The notes: a model not told the origin generated them from the letters alone. 64,000 nucleotides of DNA from Sipunculus nudus (GCA_026874595.1 CM049316.1:7950339-8014338), one strand, 5' to 3'; counted from the first letter of the stretch, positions 36,365-48,985 are shown. Numbers and translations are program-made.

Positions 36365-37265
36365 ATTATATTTTATTATATTTATTTATTTATTAAAACA
36401 TATTTATACAAGGTAGCCCGTTCAGACCAGATTGTCTGATCTGCCAAAGGGCCCTGTTGGGCTATACAGTTTATACAATGTATAAAACATGTAAAATGCA
36501 ATCAGAATTAATAAAAGTGACTACACATAAAATTAAGCAGCAAGATGGGATATTAAACATGAAAATATATAAATATGACATATAACGTAATATACAGCAT
36601 GCAAGATGTGATATTAAACATGAATATAGAACTGACATTCAACGTAATATACAAGGAATTCATGAGTGTGATATAAATATGAAATATAACAGAGTATGAA
36701 ATAGCATGCAATATATGACATATAAAGCACAGAGGTTTATTACATGACACTTTTTTTAAAGACCTGTTAGGAGGAGCAGTTTCTTTGAGATTCATTTAAT
36801 GTGCTCCACAAAATAGGACCTCGGTATAAAAATGACTTCTCGAAGTAGTCTGTCCGAGGTTTGGGTACATATAATTTATTGGAATAGCTATTGCGAGTAT
36901 CATGTTGGTGGACTTGGTGAACAAAAGTGAAACGGTCGGTCATATATATAGATGGACTTAAGTTATTCAGACATTTAAACATAAGGATGCGAGTCAAATA
37001 TTCATGTCGTTGTTCAACTGATTTAATGCCAAGGGACGGACGGATAGCTGTAATGCCACATTTATGATTAAAATTGCGACTAATAATACGTGCGGCTCGA
37101 TTTTGAAGACTTTGAATGCGAGTAAGACATGAAGAAGGCGCATTTCCCCAGATTGTGAGACCGTAGTCAATATGTGGCTGAATCAGGCCAGTGTACGTTT
37201 TCAATGCGGTGTCTTGAGGTATGTACCGACTACACCTAAAGAGTGCACGTACGAGCATGTACGAG
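36365..37265 (-). mobile_element. 5'-truncated LINE copy with 3'UTR and A/T-rich tail
   Basis: Contains the RT fragment above and its downstream region. On the minus strand the 3' part reads through GGGCCCTTTGGCAGATC and ends in repeated AATAAATAAATAAATAT, a simple tail typical of non-LTR elements. Target-site duplications were not identified. Confidence 0.65.
36767..37258 (-). pseudogene. non-LTR retrotransposon reverse transcriptase, 5'-truncated fragment
   Basis: About 163 residues from the C-terminal end of a LINE-type reverse transcriptase ORF. The diagnostic part is LKTYTGLIQPHIDYGLTIWG followed by RIQSLQNRAARIIS, the post-catalytic 'thumb/connection' signature seen in jockey/CR1/RTE-like elements. 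The catalytic FADD-type box is absent: the sequence is cut just upstream of 37258, where a short direct repeat (CTCGTAC on each side of ATG) and a long G tract begin. It ends at its own stop, followed by an apparent 3'UTR down to about 36365. This is a dead 5'-truncated copy, not a host gene. Confidence 0.8.
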
Positions 37266-37296
37266 CAGTGACGTGCAGATCAAGGTTTTTTCGGTG

Positions 37297-37323
37297 GGGA
37301 TGGGGGGGGGGGGGGGGGGGGGG
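37297..37323 (+). repeat. poly-G tract
   Basis: Over 20 consecutive G beside the truncation point of the LINE fragment. Confidence 0.9.
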
Positions 37324-37329
37324 GTCAAC

Positions 37330-37856
37330 AGATGTTTAGGTACGTGTTTACTCTAAAGGCACATATCATATAATGTCTATCGTTTTGGGATTTTAAAAAG
37401 GAGTATAAAGAATAACAAGTCTCACGTGCAAGCTGCATGTATAACTTTTTTTTAGATCTCCATGCTTTATCTAAAGCGTCATGTTTCCTCAATCGCCTAT
37501 AATTGCATGCCCTCGTAAGATAACAGTGTATAATGACAGGAATAGTTCAGTGGAGCGTGGGCACAAGATGAGTTACATGGGCAACTTCAAAGTCATGAAG
37601 ACGTAGCAAGATATTAGGTTGTGAACTTCTAAATTGGAAATGGATTTCTAAAAGAGTCAAATTTAAACTATTCCATGAATATATTTCAACGGATCCTTAT
37701 CACCAAAAACATTCATGTGGATCGTGGGAAAAATGCTTTCTTTATCAACAAATAAACAATTAAGTAAAAACGCGCGATTCCAGGCAGAGTGGGTCAACAT
37801 GTGTTTGGGTACTGGTTAACATGTTAACATATAGCTTAACGTTCCTTATATGATAA

Positions 37857-37905
<49 letters not shown>

Positions 37906-40490
37906 GTTTTACTCTCTCTCTCTCACTCTCTCTGTTTTAGAATCCTGTTTGTGTGACTATGGTCGTTCCAAATTTACTCCCCCCCCCCACACACATACAT
38001 ATATGTATATAGAGAGGTAATTATATATATTATACACTTAATAAATGGGTAAAGAGATATTTACATTTATAACATACGTGTAGCAATATTATTAACATTT
38101 AAAGAACGCGTGTAAAAAAAGTGAAACAAATTCATTCGTATGTACCGAAGGCAACACAACATATTTAAAGTATTCTGAAAGTTAAAAATAATTAATTCCG
38201 AAACCATGCATGAGTATATACAAGTATTCAATAGGAATAAACCAGCGTAAAATTCAGAATTGTTGGAACGAAAGATCACCAGCTGATCTACTGCATGCAT
38301 ATGATCTCCAGGTCTATTGATTGACATAATCGTATGCCTACAGACTAGTAGTATACATTTTTTATAACATGTCATTTATTATTACTTTTCTGACAAACAA
38401 TAAAAGTTAAATATTTTTTGTTTATATAATTATAGGACATGCATTAAATGTACAAATTAAAAACTTATCTGCATGATACCCTCTGGAACTTATATGATTT
38501 GACTAGTTGAATTCTCTGCAAATGCATGATTTGTCAGGTATATGATTTATCAGAGGCATTCGATCCGAGTCACAGCGATGTCACGCGCTACTGAATATCA
38601 ACAAAAATGTGCCTGTGTATATTAAGTTTTAAGCTGAGCTAACTACCACTGAGCCGCTGTGTAAACATAGCCCTAGACACGATAAGTCAACATTTATAAC
38701 AACTGTTAACAACATGGGTTACGAGGACAGCCAGACTTCCATGTTATTGTGTCTACATCAGTAGATCCGAGTTAAACAAGCGTTTTGATAGAATAACCAT
38801 AAATGCTCTGTAGTTCACGCACCACTGCACCTAACACCTGTTGTAATTGTTCTCTCTATTACATATTCGCAGGTATAATGTAAAGACCAATTTATCACGA
38901 ATTTTATGTGGTTTTAACAACTTTGCTTCCAAATAAAACAGTCTCATATATACATGATGTATATGAAATGTAAGTCCTATGTTAATAAACTTAAGCAAAT
39001 ATAATAATAATATTCATAATAAGCATAATATGTATACCTATTTATTATTTGATGAATATTCACGACCGAGCTTTGCCCTATTGCAGTGAACCATATTGAC
39101 TGAGTGATAGTAATATAGCTTCGGGACAATTTACTTTTTTCGCTCAAAAGGCCCCGTGATAATCAAGGAATGGAGGTGACACGTCATACAGAAACGTCAA
39201 ATGACTACTTCCGGCACGCCTTGATAGAATGTATGCATGTAGGCCTATAATGTCATGGAATTATATATGGGAAATGTAAAACAGTTACAACATGTATATA
39301 TATATATGTATAGTCTTTCTTAATTGAGGGAAATTTTTGTTTTCAAACCGATGTCACAGAAATGTATCCATATTTATTAAAACATATACATGTAATTGAA
39401 AAGCTGCAAGATTAAGAAAACGTTTTCATGATTTAGGTATATCATATGTATGCATATATGCGGAGCTATGCCATATATTTGCAGTACATTTAAGTATTGC
39501 ACCGGACTGCTTGCATACATATACCATAAAAATATATAGTACTTTATCAAAGTCAGCTTGTATGTCCATATCCATTCAGCAAGGTGAACGTTTCATTAGG
39601 GAGTTTAATATATAGGCTCGTGAAATATATATTCAATCTCAACAGCTTCATGTTATGGATGTTGTATACACTACATAAAAGAAGGGGGCCAAATTTTAGT
39701 TTGCGTGTGTGCGGTGGAAATAAAGATTAGTTTTATTTTATTTTATTTTATTTTGGTAGTTCTGTTAATTCAAATGCCATTTTCATGACTTGTACAACTT
39801 GCTGCCATTATATACATGCATGCATATATACTTTTATATACTCTGGAAATATACCTCATTATATATACCTGATATATATTTCTGAGACGGAATTAAGTGC
39901 GTGTTTTATTTGGAACAAACGATTTCTCTTCTCACCTATCATACCAGGACAATTAGTGATGTGATTTAACATGAAACACCATACCTAACAGGAGAATGAA
40001 AGGAAACGCATTTTATCAAAGACTCGATTGCTCTCGTTTACTGCACCTGTCAATAAAACACAGAAATAAACGCATGGAGCTGAACGTATATGCTGTCCTG
40101 CATATTTTATCTGATCGGTATATATAGTGGATGTAATACTTATGTTAACATTGGCTTGTTTTAGTTGACTAAATACAAATATGTGCACGCGATGCTAACA
40201 TATACCAGAACAACGCGTGCGTCTGCACTCATGCCAACAGATTGACCAGTAACGTTATATGATACGGCGTTCGCAATTCTATCAAAATTGGATAGGTACC
40301 GTTTATTAGGTGGGTGGTGACATGGAAAAACTGACAAATAAGCTAATCCTAACAAAACTTTTTTGGCCCTATAGACCTTTCTTTTTACTTAAAATTGCAT
40401 GATAAAATCCCATGCTGGTATCACCAAAAGATTACACTATATATGTGTGTGTGTGTGTAGAATGCATGTAGCCGTGTTAGTCACTAAGTG
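37330..40490. other. intergenic with microsatellites
   Basis: (TA)n at 37859-37901, (CT)n at 37911-37932, a short C tract at 37979-37988 and (TTTTA)n at about 39729-39754. No gene was seen. Confidence 0.5.
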
Positions 40491-40497
40491 TTTATAT

Positions 40498-40762
40498 AAT
40501 AAGATGAAGACGCCTTATAGTGTTGACTGTTTGTTTTATTCACGAGCTTTCGAAGCTTAGAGCTTCTTCAACCAGACCGCTATTAGACTATAACTATAGT
40601 CGTCAATCGTCATTAAGCCGATAAACTTTGTTGATGAACTTCAAACTATCAATGTGTAAGAGGGCATGAACTCAACACACTGGTAACCATGGTCAACATG
40701 GTACAATTTAAGAGTAGCCAATTGTTCCATGCATTATGGTTATTATAAATTGTTAATCAAAC

Positions 40763-40832
<70 letters not shown>

Positions 40833-40944
40833 CCGTCTTCTATACATATTCCACTTGACACCTGATGAAGAAGCTTATAGCTTCGAAAGCTGGACAATAA
40901 AACAAACAGTTAGTCCTAGTCAACATTAAGGCGTCTTCATCTTA

Positions 40945-40948
<4 letters not shown>
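40498..40948. mobile_element. foldback element with ~80-bp inverted arms
   Basis: The left arm 40498-40575 includes AATAAGATGAAGACGCCTTA, TGTTTGTTTTATT, GCTTTCGAAGCT and GCTTCTTCAACCAG. The right arm 40862-40948 carries the same blocks reversed: CTGATGAAGAAGC, AGCTTCGAAAGC, AATAAAACAAACAG and TAAGGCGTCTTCATCTTATT. A pure (AT)n tract of about 65 bp (40766-40829) sits between the arms, followed directly outside by a (CT)n tract (40950-40986). Confidence 0.7.

Positions 40949-40949
<1 letters not shown>

Positions 40950-40986
<37 letters not shown>
40950..40986 (+). repeat. (CT)n microsatellite
   Basis: Uninterrupted TC/CT dinucleotide run. Confidence 0.9.
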
Positions 40987-40989
<3 letters not shown>

Positions 40990-42756
40990 GGACCAGGAAT
41001 GATTATATTTTCTTTCAGGAGCGGATCCAGGATTTCCGAAAGATCATGCAGACGACTTTATAAAGATTCTCAGGCCGGGAAAAGGGGAGGGTCCAGGTAA
41101 AAAAAAAAAGTGTTTTAAACCTTATAAAGGTTGCCGTGGCTGACAGGGCGTGGGTCGAGACCCACTGAATCCCTCTGGTACGCTATACAGAGCTTGAAAT
41201 TGTATTTATATAATACATTTTAATTGTTGAGGAAATATATGTGTGCCTCGCAATCTGAAAATACAACATAGATTATGAACAGTACCTCGCTCTCTGTCTC
41301 CCAGTCATCTTGATCCCGTAAATAGTGATTAACTCATTCAGAATACTATATATAGTGTACTTTTACCATAAACGTTATGCTGAAACACGTGTACCGTGAT
41401 AAGCGCACTATATAAGTACACGGTAAGATGTTTACACAGCGTGTATGTCCTGGTTTCCTTTGTAGTCTGCGCCACGTACTTGATCCCGTCTCGCGTTATC
41501 TTAATGATAAGATTAATGGACAGAGATGTGTAAATGTGTGTTTGTGTCTATTTGTTCACGCCATGTTTCCTGCATATATAATAAAAATCCCATTACATTA
41601 TTAACTGAAGGCTTTACAGGGCAGTTTTATTTAAAAGAATATGGGAGAAGGGTATCGCGCGGGGGGGGGGGGGGGGCAGGGTTCTATGGTCATATATAGT
41701 TTAATTTATATAGGTCTCAGTGTTCATTCCCTAAATACTTTCAAAGACGAATTTGTGAGTGCATTATATTTGGTATAAGCCAATACAAATGTGTTGGTGA
41801 TTCAATTATGAATGATACCCATGGCTGCAACTAAACAACGAAATATTTTTAAAGATTTATACAAGAAATAAATATACAATAAAATAATAAAAAAATTAGA
41901 TCATTTTATTGGGCCAGAAGTATAGACCTGCTCCCCAGATGTACTCATCGAACCTGATCTGAGCCGTTTCAATTTGACAATAACAGAAACACTTGACACG
42001 ATTTATAGGACCCTGAAACAGGCCTTGAGCTTTGACACGGCTCTCTGCACTCCGCTGAACCAGGAAAATGCCAAGCCTTCCGAGTTTTGGTAGGAGCACT
42101 AGTTCAGTCATTGAATAGCTGTTCCCTGAGCTGACTGTGTTTACTGGGAACAATGGAGTCGCTCACTGTTGTTTGAATCAATGCTGCCACATTTGCTGGA
42201 GGTCGTCGTACGGTTTAACCTCACATGTGTACATGTCAGCGTGTTTTGGGCTTCCATTACCCCGTGTATATAGGTACATAGCTTGACGATTATGTTCGCA
42301 TGAGTGGAACAGAGGGGTGGTGCTGGTGAAGCTACGCCAGTCGGAGGAAGGAAGTTCGGCCAGGCCGGCTAATCCAGGGGTTAACGATAATCTGTTATCG
42401 CAGTCACAAGTGAAGATCTGCAACCTAGCATACTCACACCACGTTAACGCCATACAGAATCACATATGGCCAGGTATGAAATGATAATACCCTAGATGTG
42501 CAAGGAGACTTGTAATTCAGAAGTCTGTGGACGCACACGGTGAGCGAAATATTAAGCAGGAACCAGATCAGGAACAAATCAACGCCCTTCTTGTCAACTC
42601 GAGCCGCGCGTGGATGATAAAAGGGGCTGTTAACTACCGAAACCCGGCGAGTTGTCAAAAATAACAGCTGGGGGTTCACTTTCACTCGGCAAAGAAGCCC
42701 ACATCTGTGGAGGAGAATTAGTTATTGGGATTTAGCTATATACAGAGACCGTAACC
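40987..42756. other. upstream region of LPCAT
   Basis: Poly-G at about 41659-41676. 41896-42690 is GC-richer, with three adjacent minus-strand open frames of 83-91 codons and no known domain. On the plus strand the last few hundred bases probably include the LPCAT 5'UTR and promoter. No TATA box was confidently seen. Confidence 0.4.
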
Positions 42757-42855
42757 ATGGCAAAGATGATACCTAGGTCCAAATCATTAATGTTGCCAGA
42801 CGTGCAAAATCCTTTCGTACACAGGATTCAGCTATCAACCAGGGATAAAATACAG
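42757..42855 (+). CDS. LPCAT: lysophosphatidylcholine acyltransferase, exon 1
   Basis: First coding exon, 33 codons: ATG in an excellent context (AACCATGG), a Ser/Lys-rich cytosolic start, then NPFVHRIQLSTRDKIQ up to a CAG|GTGAGA donor, phase 0. Human LPCAT1 has NPFVHELRLSALQKAQ at the same place just before its membrane segment, and LPCAT4 has NPFVHELRLS. The family re-acylates lysophosphatidylcholine, or lyso-PAF in some members, at the ER and lipid-droplet surface. The exon joins in frame to exon 2 at 47859. It is about 120 nt downstream of a short GC-richer stretch that may hold the promoter. Which of LPCAT1, 2 or 4 is closest cannot be settled because the C-terminal EF-hand part is outside the window. 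Confidence 0.9.
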
Positions 42856-42911
42856 GTGAGATGAATGCAGTCAAGAAAGTTAATTGTACAGCAGTCAGTA
42901 CTACTAGTAAC

Positions 42912-43295
42912 TAGGGCTGAAAGGAGTCCGAGGAATACTTACCGAGTACTCGTGTATGTACATGCATATATGAATCTTACTGCAAATTTACGGGCAGTCT
43001 GTAGGCCTATTTATATTCATTATTGCAGCATATTTCGAAGGGACTTGGCCTGCATTTATGAGTTATATGCTTTGAAGTTTTGAATCGATTATTCTTATTT
43101 TAGTATTTATATCTATTCCTTCATTGGGATAAAGTTAGGCTGTCACAAAGTGAAATTAATGCATATTTTGCATCGACAAGAAGAGGTCCGTTTTATCTTT
43201 ACAGCGTTATTTGCTATGGTAACGAGTACTCGAGTCCGAGTCGAGTATGCTTTTCGGGTACTCGAGTCCAAACTTTTGTACCCGTTTCAGCCCTA
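42912..43295. mobile_element. hAT-type MITE in LPCAT intron 1
   Basis: 384 bp. Ends TAGGGCTGAAA / TTTCAGCCCTA. Flanking duplications CTAGTAAC (42904-42911) and CTAGCAAC (43296-43303), one mismatch. Rich in GAGTACTCG motifs at both sides. It starts only 57 bp after exon 1. Confidence 0.75.
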
Positions 43296-44586
43296 CTAGC
43301 AACCATATGGAAGAGTTAGAAATTAATTCATAACAAGATATAGTACTAGGTGAAAAGTGGGTGTGGTATATGATCATGTCAGTATTTATGCTGACAAAAA
43401 GGTAGCTCAACTAAATGAGAAAAATATGAATATTGTACATTTCCCATGCTGCTGTTCATCCTGTATCAGTTGCAATTATCCCCTTGGACAACCAACCCTT
43501 AATCTAATTAAACTATTTCACTAAATCTTGTGCTGGTTGAGATTACTCCCATCACATACTTGCTATATAGTATATAAGCCATTAACCACATTTTTGCTTG
43601 CATTATTTAAAGATCAAACTAAATTGTGAAGCAAGGCTACAAAAAAAAAATCAGTTGATAAGATAGTTTGTAGTTACTACAAGACTATACTAAGAAGGAA
43701 AATCACAAGGTTTCATGAGTCCTTCAAGAGTTTTTTGCCTTAATCAAGACACCTGGTTTTGCATGAAATGATGAACTGACAAGGACTAATGCGATTAAAA
43801 ACTAAAGCTCACTGATGCATGCAGCATGATACCTTATCTCATATTGTAAATATGCTATATAAATACAATGTATTTTAGTGAAGTGTAGTAAGCTGGCAAT
43901 TAGCAGGGCTAATATGACCCTATGATCTGGAATCATCCTGCTTAAAATCCAGACATTTCCTGGTAAATGACCAAGTAAATGTGAAATTTGGCCACTGTAT
44001 ATTCTGCAGGTTCCACAACAAACACAAGGGAATTTTGAAGAATTTGACAGCTAAGCACCTCTGAGTTTGAAGCTGTTGGCTAAAAATAATTACAAATGAA
44101 TCTCAGAATAAAAATAATGTACCTCATTCACTCATATCTGTGTCTGTCAGCATGCACAATTTGAAAAATATATATGAAACCAAACTGATCACATTTGTCT
44201 TTTACAGACTGGATGTTTCACCGTGAACAGGCCATTTTGAGTAAAATTGTTAATTATTATTTTACATTTAACCATATTTTACATTTAACCTTTCAGTTGA
44301 AATAACATTCTTTAGTCAAACATATATGTTTTTACATGGATTGCCCTGAATATTGCTAGGCAGGGTTGGCAAGTTTTAGGCAGGAATGGTTTTAACCACA
44401 GGTTAAAACCTGGTGAAAACTGCCCTGTCTAAAACAGGTTTTAGGCAGGTTTTAGGAACCAAAAGTGCCTAAAACCTATATTTGTTTAAATTTTGACTTA
44501 AAGATCTATAAAACTACAAAACTGGCTAGGGTGATGCAATCAAAAGGCTTCGTTTGGCTTCTAGAATGTTTCAGGTATTAGTAATA

Positions 44587-44790
44587 CAGTGGAACCCCGC
44601 CTTGCGACCACCCCACAATTGCGACCACCCCACAATTACGACCATTTTGCTTGGTCCCGATTTTTTTAGTTTATTTATGTTTAAAAATGACTCAAAATTA
44701 CGACCACCCCTGAATTCAGAATTACGACCAGATTTCCTGGCCCCAGCACAAATGCGACCCCGCTAATGCGACCACCGCTGAAACAACATT
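44587..44790. mobile_element. Tigger/pogo-like fragment
   Basis: Begins TACAGTGGAACCCCGCCTTG and repeats GCGACCACCCCACAATT. The far side has GCGACCCCGCTAATGCGACC. The start matches the usual TA + CAGTGGAACC end of pogo-like elements. Short and non-coding. Confidence 0.45.
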
Positions 44791-45160
44791 TGTCACGAGT
44801 CAATGGCTGCGTCTTGTCACAGGTGCCTTAACAAAAGATCAAAGTGGGTAACAAGGTTTCTTAACTCGAGTGTTAATCCCCCATATCTTACTGACTCGGT
44901 GTCTTTTTTTGGCCTTTTGCCTTTTTTTATATTTTCCTATTATTTCTAAGACATGCTATACAAAGTATCATTTTAATAAATTATAATAATCAAGAATTAA
45001 CCACAATCCAGGACTTCTACTTTATTGCTGGCCCTCATACTACCGCATATTATTTTAACTTCACCACCAGCTAGGACTTTCAATTTATAGCAGTTATGAT
45101 GACTGCTGACATGTACACTGGTTTCACAGGCTTGCCAGAAAAATTACAGGCCTGTATAAT

Positions 45161-46282
45161 TGTATCCACCAAAACAGAGTTTTGAGGATACTATGTTTTC
45201 AGCCCACTGCTGCCGCGTAGGTGTCCAGAGAACTCCTCCATAACAGCTGGGCGGAATTTTACAAAACCCAGGATTATGTTTGGGTCACGTGAACTGCTGC
45301 GCCCCGATTTTGTTTTGACCTCTGACCTTTCCTCTCTCCAGTGCGTCCATCTGTGCGTCTGTTTTGACACATAAACCCACATATCTCAGGAACAGTTTGA
45401 CCAAATCGGAAAAAAAATTTGCGCAAATGTAGCCATTGGATAGCTTTATAACATTCATAAAAAATGGTGGCGCCACCTGTAACCATTTTTGCACAGCGTC
45501 CATCTCTTCATCTGCCTTGGGATAAAATCACTCGTATCTCTGCATTGGTTGGATTTATCTACCTGAAATTTTGCATGTGTATACATCTTGGACAGCTTTT
45601 TTGATTTTATGACAGGTGGGGTCACCTACTTTTACATTTATGCTGCAGACATCCAAGCTCATATCTTGAGAACCATATGCATACGTTATCATACGCAAAA
45701 CTGTTGGTGCCACCTGCAACCATTTTTGCACAGCGTCCGTCTGTTTGTATGCTGTGGGATAAAATCACTCATATCTCTGCACTGGTTTGTCTTATCTGCC
45801 CAAAATTTTGCAGGTTTATACATCTTGGAGAGCTTTTTGGATTATGTGGCAGGTGGCACCACCTACATTTATGTTTATGCTGCAGACATCCAGGCTTATA
45901 TCTCGGGAACCGTTTGGCTGATTGGGCCAAAATTTTGCATGTGTATAGATCTCACATAGCTCTTTATCATACGCGAAACTGGTGGCGCCACCTGAAACCA
46001 TTTTTGCACAGCATCCGTCTGTTTGATTGCTGTGGAATAAAATCACTCGTATCTCAGCAGTGGTTTAACTTTTTTCATTTGTATACAACTTTGATAGTTT
46101 TCTGGATTTTGTGGTAGGTGGCACAACCTACATACACGTTTCAGATGCAGACATCCATGCTAATATGCAACACACCTCACTCTATTTCCCCTTGTAACTC
46201 AATCCATACCTCACTTCTCCCGTCCCACTCTGATTTGGCCGGATACATGTAGGCGCTTGTCGATTACCTGTATTCTAGTTTT
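45161..46282 (+). mobile_element. P family Helentron-like element, copy 3
   Basis: Opposite orientation to copies 1 and 2. It starts with the hairpin TGTATCCACCAAAACAGAG / TTTTGAGGATAC and ends GCGCTTGTCGATTAC + CTGTATTCTAG before T. The core has GGTGGCGCCACC at about 45466 and 45982. It lies wholly inside the hAT element at 44361-46582. Confidence 0.65.
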
Positions 46283-46590
46283 TGTGTGTAAAAGTTAAAA
46301 AGAAGTAATTGAAAGCTAAAAATGTAATAAGGTATGTTCAATTTGTATAACGTTAAAGGCCAGGGTAATTATCTTTTATTTGTTTTTGGTTTGAAAAACT
46401 AGGTAATTTTTGTTTGATTTTCAGTGCAAGTTATCAGCTTGATCATAATGAAAAAAAAAATTAAATTTACAAAAACAGTTAAAAAGAAATTCAACTGAAA
46501 AGCACTGTTCTGTGCAGTTAAAGGCAGGTTTTAGGCTCTGCCCTGCTGAAAACAGGTTTGGGCAGCCTAAAACCCAACCTTGTTGCTAGA

Positions 46591-47858
46591 AACATTGATT
46601 TTATATTTATCCACTGTATCATATGACACAATTTTTGTTTGATTTATGGGTATTTTGAGACAGAAAAATATCAGTCATACCACAGTATTGCCTCAGCAAT
46701 CAAGTATTTGACCCTGAACTATCAGTCAAACTATCAGTCTTAAACAGACAAACATTCCTTATCTTGTGAAAAGTTTGAAAAAAAAACTGGCAATCAATTT
46801 CTGTAAAAATGTCCTTAACGGTTGTGGATGTTTGGTCATAAAGTCCTGCTAGTTAGCTGAGCATGGTTACCAAATAATTCCCATGGGTATTCATATATTT
46901 TGCCATAGACCATCATGTAATTGGTCTTTAACCAGACATATATATTATGAGAGTCTCAAATTATTGTGATATAACCAGACATATATACTTTTTTCATCCT
47001 ACAAAGTATGAACAAATTTGGCAAACACATTCTGCCAAAATGTGAACAAATGTTGTGAATGTCAGCCCATAATGTCATAGGTGAATCCTGACAGAATAGA
47101 TGACAATTAACTTTGAAAAGCATCCTTCTTGCATAATATTTGATTATTTGGGATTATGTGTATATGGGACTAGCAAACAAGTCGTGACTAAATATCAAAG
47201 AAAGCTCTAGGTTCAAATTACAAATTAATCTGCACGTCTCATCTCAAAGAGACGCAGAATTAATCATCCAATGATCAATCATATGTGTAGCATGCTCATG
47301 TAATGGTTAGGGTTAAGGACTTACAAGGTTAACTTTTACAAGGTTATGAGTGTATTCACCATGCTAAGACCTCAGGCCTATTTGCTTACCACAAGGGTTT
47401 AAGGCTTAATGGGAAGGCCATATCCAATATCCATGTTTTACTCACAAACGAGTGCGCCTTGTGGGGGTTCCTCGGTAGTATGACCTAGCAATTGATTTGA
47501 TTACACACCCAGAGCCTGCAGGTGCAGTATTCACTGGGCCTGGTTAACAGCAGGATATTATAAAATTAGAGGAAGCATGTGCTATAAGCAGGATGGAATC
47601 CTGCAGATGAGATGTACATACTTAGTTAATCCAGCATTAAAAAAATTGTGGCGGTTACCTCCAACAAAAAGAAAATGTTAAAAATAATTACAGTGCATGC
47701 ATCTTTTGAAAATCCAGGACAGGATACAAAAATAATTTTTTTTTCACCTTAGATTAGTATAAGAGGTAGTGGTTTAAGGTCAGGTGTCACTGTACCTTTG
47801 TAGGTGGTCTTGTTAGAGTGTTTATTTTATGCTGATGTTGCGTTTTTCTGCTTTTCAG
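46591..47858. other. remainder of LPCAT intron 1
   Basis: AT-rich with no recognised feature apart from the acceptor of exon 2. Confidence 0.5.
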
Positions 47859-48001
47859 GTAGCGATAATGAGTGTGACAGTGGCGCCCCTTCGAGTGCTT
47901 TTTGTGCTGCTGAGTCTCCTTGTTGCATGGTTCTTCGCAATTATAGCGATGGCAGGTCGATCTCCTGAGGACTTGAAAAAACCTATGTCAGGATGGAGAA
48001 G
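47859..48001 (+). CDS. LPCAT: LPCAT exon 2, membrane segment
   Basis: A 143-nt exon, acceptor CTTTTCAG, donor AGAAG|GTAAG. It encodes VAIMSVTVAPLRVLFVLLSL, then LVAWFFAIIAMAG and SPEDLKKPMSGWR. The start parallels human LPCAT1 VALMTLTLFPVRLL and the end parallels LPCAT4/LPCAT2 EPITGWRK / HPITGWRR. The roughly 25-residue hydrophobic stretch is the N-terminal membrane anchor of the family. It ends in phase 2 (an open AG), which is exactly what both copies of the next exon need. Confidence 0.92.
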
Positions 48002-48985
48002 GTAAGACATTGCTCTGCTTGTCTCTCACAAAATCTCCCATATGGTATGCAGTCATGATTTGTTGTACAGTATAAAGCTCTGTATTTTATAAATGTATGA
48101 AACTTTGACTCTTATATGTTATTTTATCATTGTTCACACACCCCTGTGATTTCCTTTAAAGCTTAGCGTCAGAATTTGAATGTTTCCTGGAATATTCTGG
48201 AATTGGGTGGTCTTCAACAACTTTATCAGAATCATATGATTGGTTAAGAACTATTCTGAAATAATCCTATGCATTGTGAAATTTGCAGTTTCTGTGCCCT
48301 GGATGTTGTTTAAGTCAACCCCATGTGTCCATGTATTGACCATATTTCCAGAAATTCCATATAAATAAATAAATAACATAATTTACCCTAAATTTGGTGT
48401 AAACCTTTTTGGTATCAGTACATGTATATCATAAGTGTATCATTCATGAACAGTGGTGGATTTAGGGAGAAAGGGAACAGGGCATTTGCAACTCCCCCTT
48501 TTTTTACCTGTAACTTCTGGGGAAATGTAAAAATATACACTTAATACTGAAATACAGCACTAGCTTTTGCATCATAACTCCAGATTGCAGAGCTTCGACC
48601 TAAATTTTCAAAAAAAGTTTCTACACCACCCCCATTACCCTTTTCCTTAAGGCCTCCCCTTTTGGGCCTACCTACTTTAAAACTCTCTCTTCGCCCCGAT
48701 GAAATTTATTTAATGGGGGCTGTGTCTGGAAATTCACTAAAATTTCTTGGAATATTATACCCTGAAAAATCAGTGTGAATAATGTTTTAGTACACATCAG
48801 AAACTATTGGGTACAAGATTGATAAGTATAAGAAGGAAGGCTGCATTGATATTTTGCATACTTCTACTCAGTTTTCCAGTTTGAATTTGCGTCATTAGCA
48901 TTGCTATCTTAAGCATTTTATAAAATTTTGTTTGACTAAAAATTGTCTCATTAAAAACTAATTCTGCTGATAAAACAAATATTTT
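48002..48985. other. start of LPCAT intron 2
   Basis: No exon or clear repeat was seen. Confidence 0.5.

Larger units (their letters stand above)
44361..46582. mobile_element. hAT-type element carrying nested insertions (LPCAT intron 1)
   Basis: Left end CAGGGTTGGCAAGTTTTAGG; right end CCTAAAACCCAACCTTG. Flanks TTGCTAGG (44353-44360) and TTGCTAGA (46583-46590). Subterminal AAAACAGGTTTTAGGCAG words appear on both sides. It contains a short Tigger-like fragment and a whole P element (45161-46282). Confidence 0.75.

Noticed and set aside
36553-36795. 80-codon minus-strand frame downstream of the RT fragment
   Set aside because: Ile/Tyr/Met-rich translation of AT-rich 3'UTR repeats of the LINE copy.
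45588-46117. Overlapping frames of 123 and 146 codons
   Set aside because: They are translations of the tandem core of P copy 3. Equivalent frames appear in the other copies with stops in different places.
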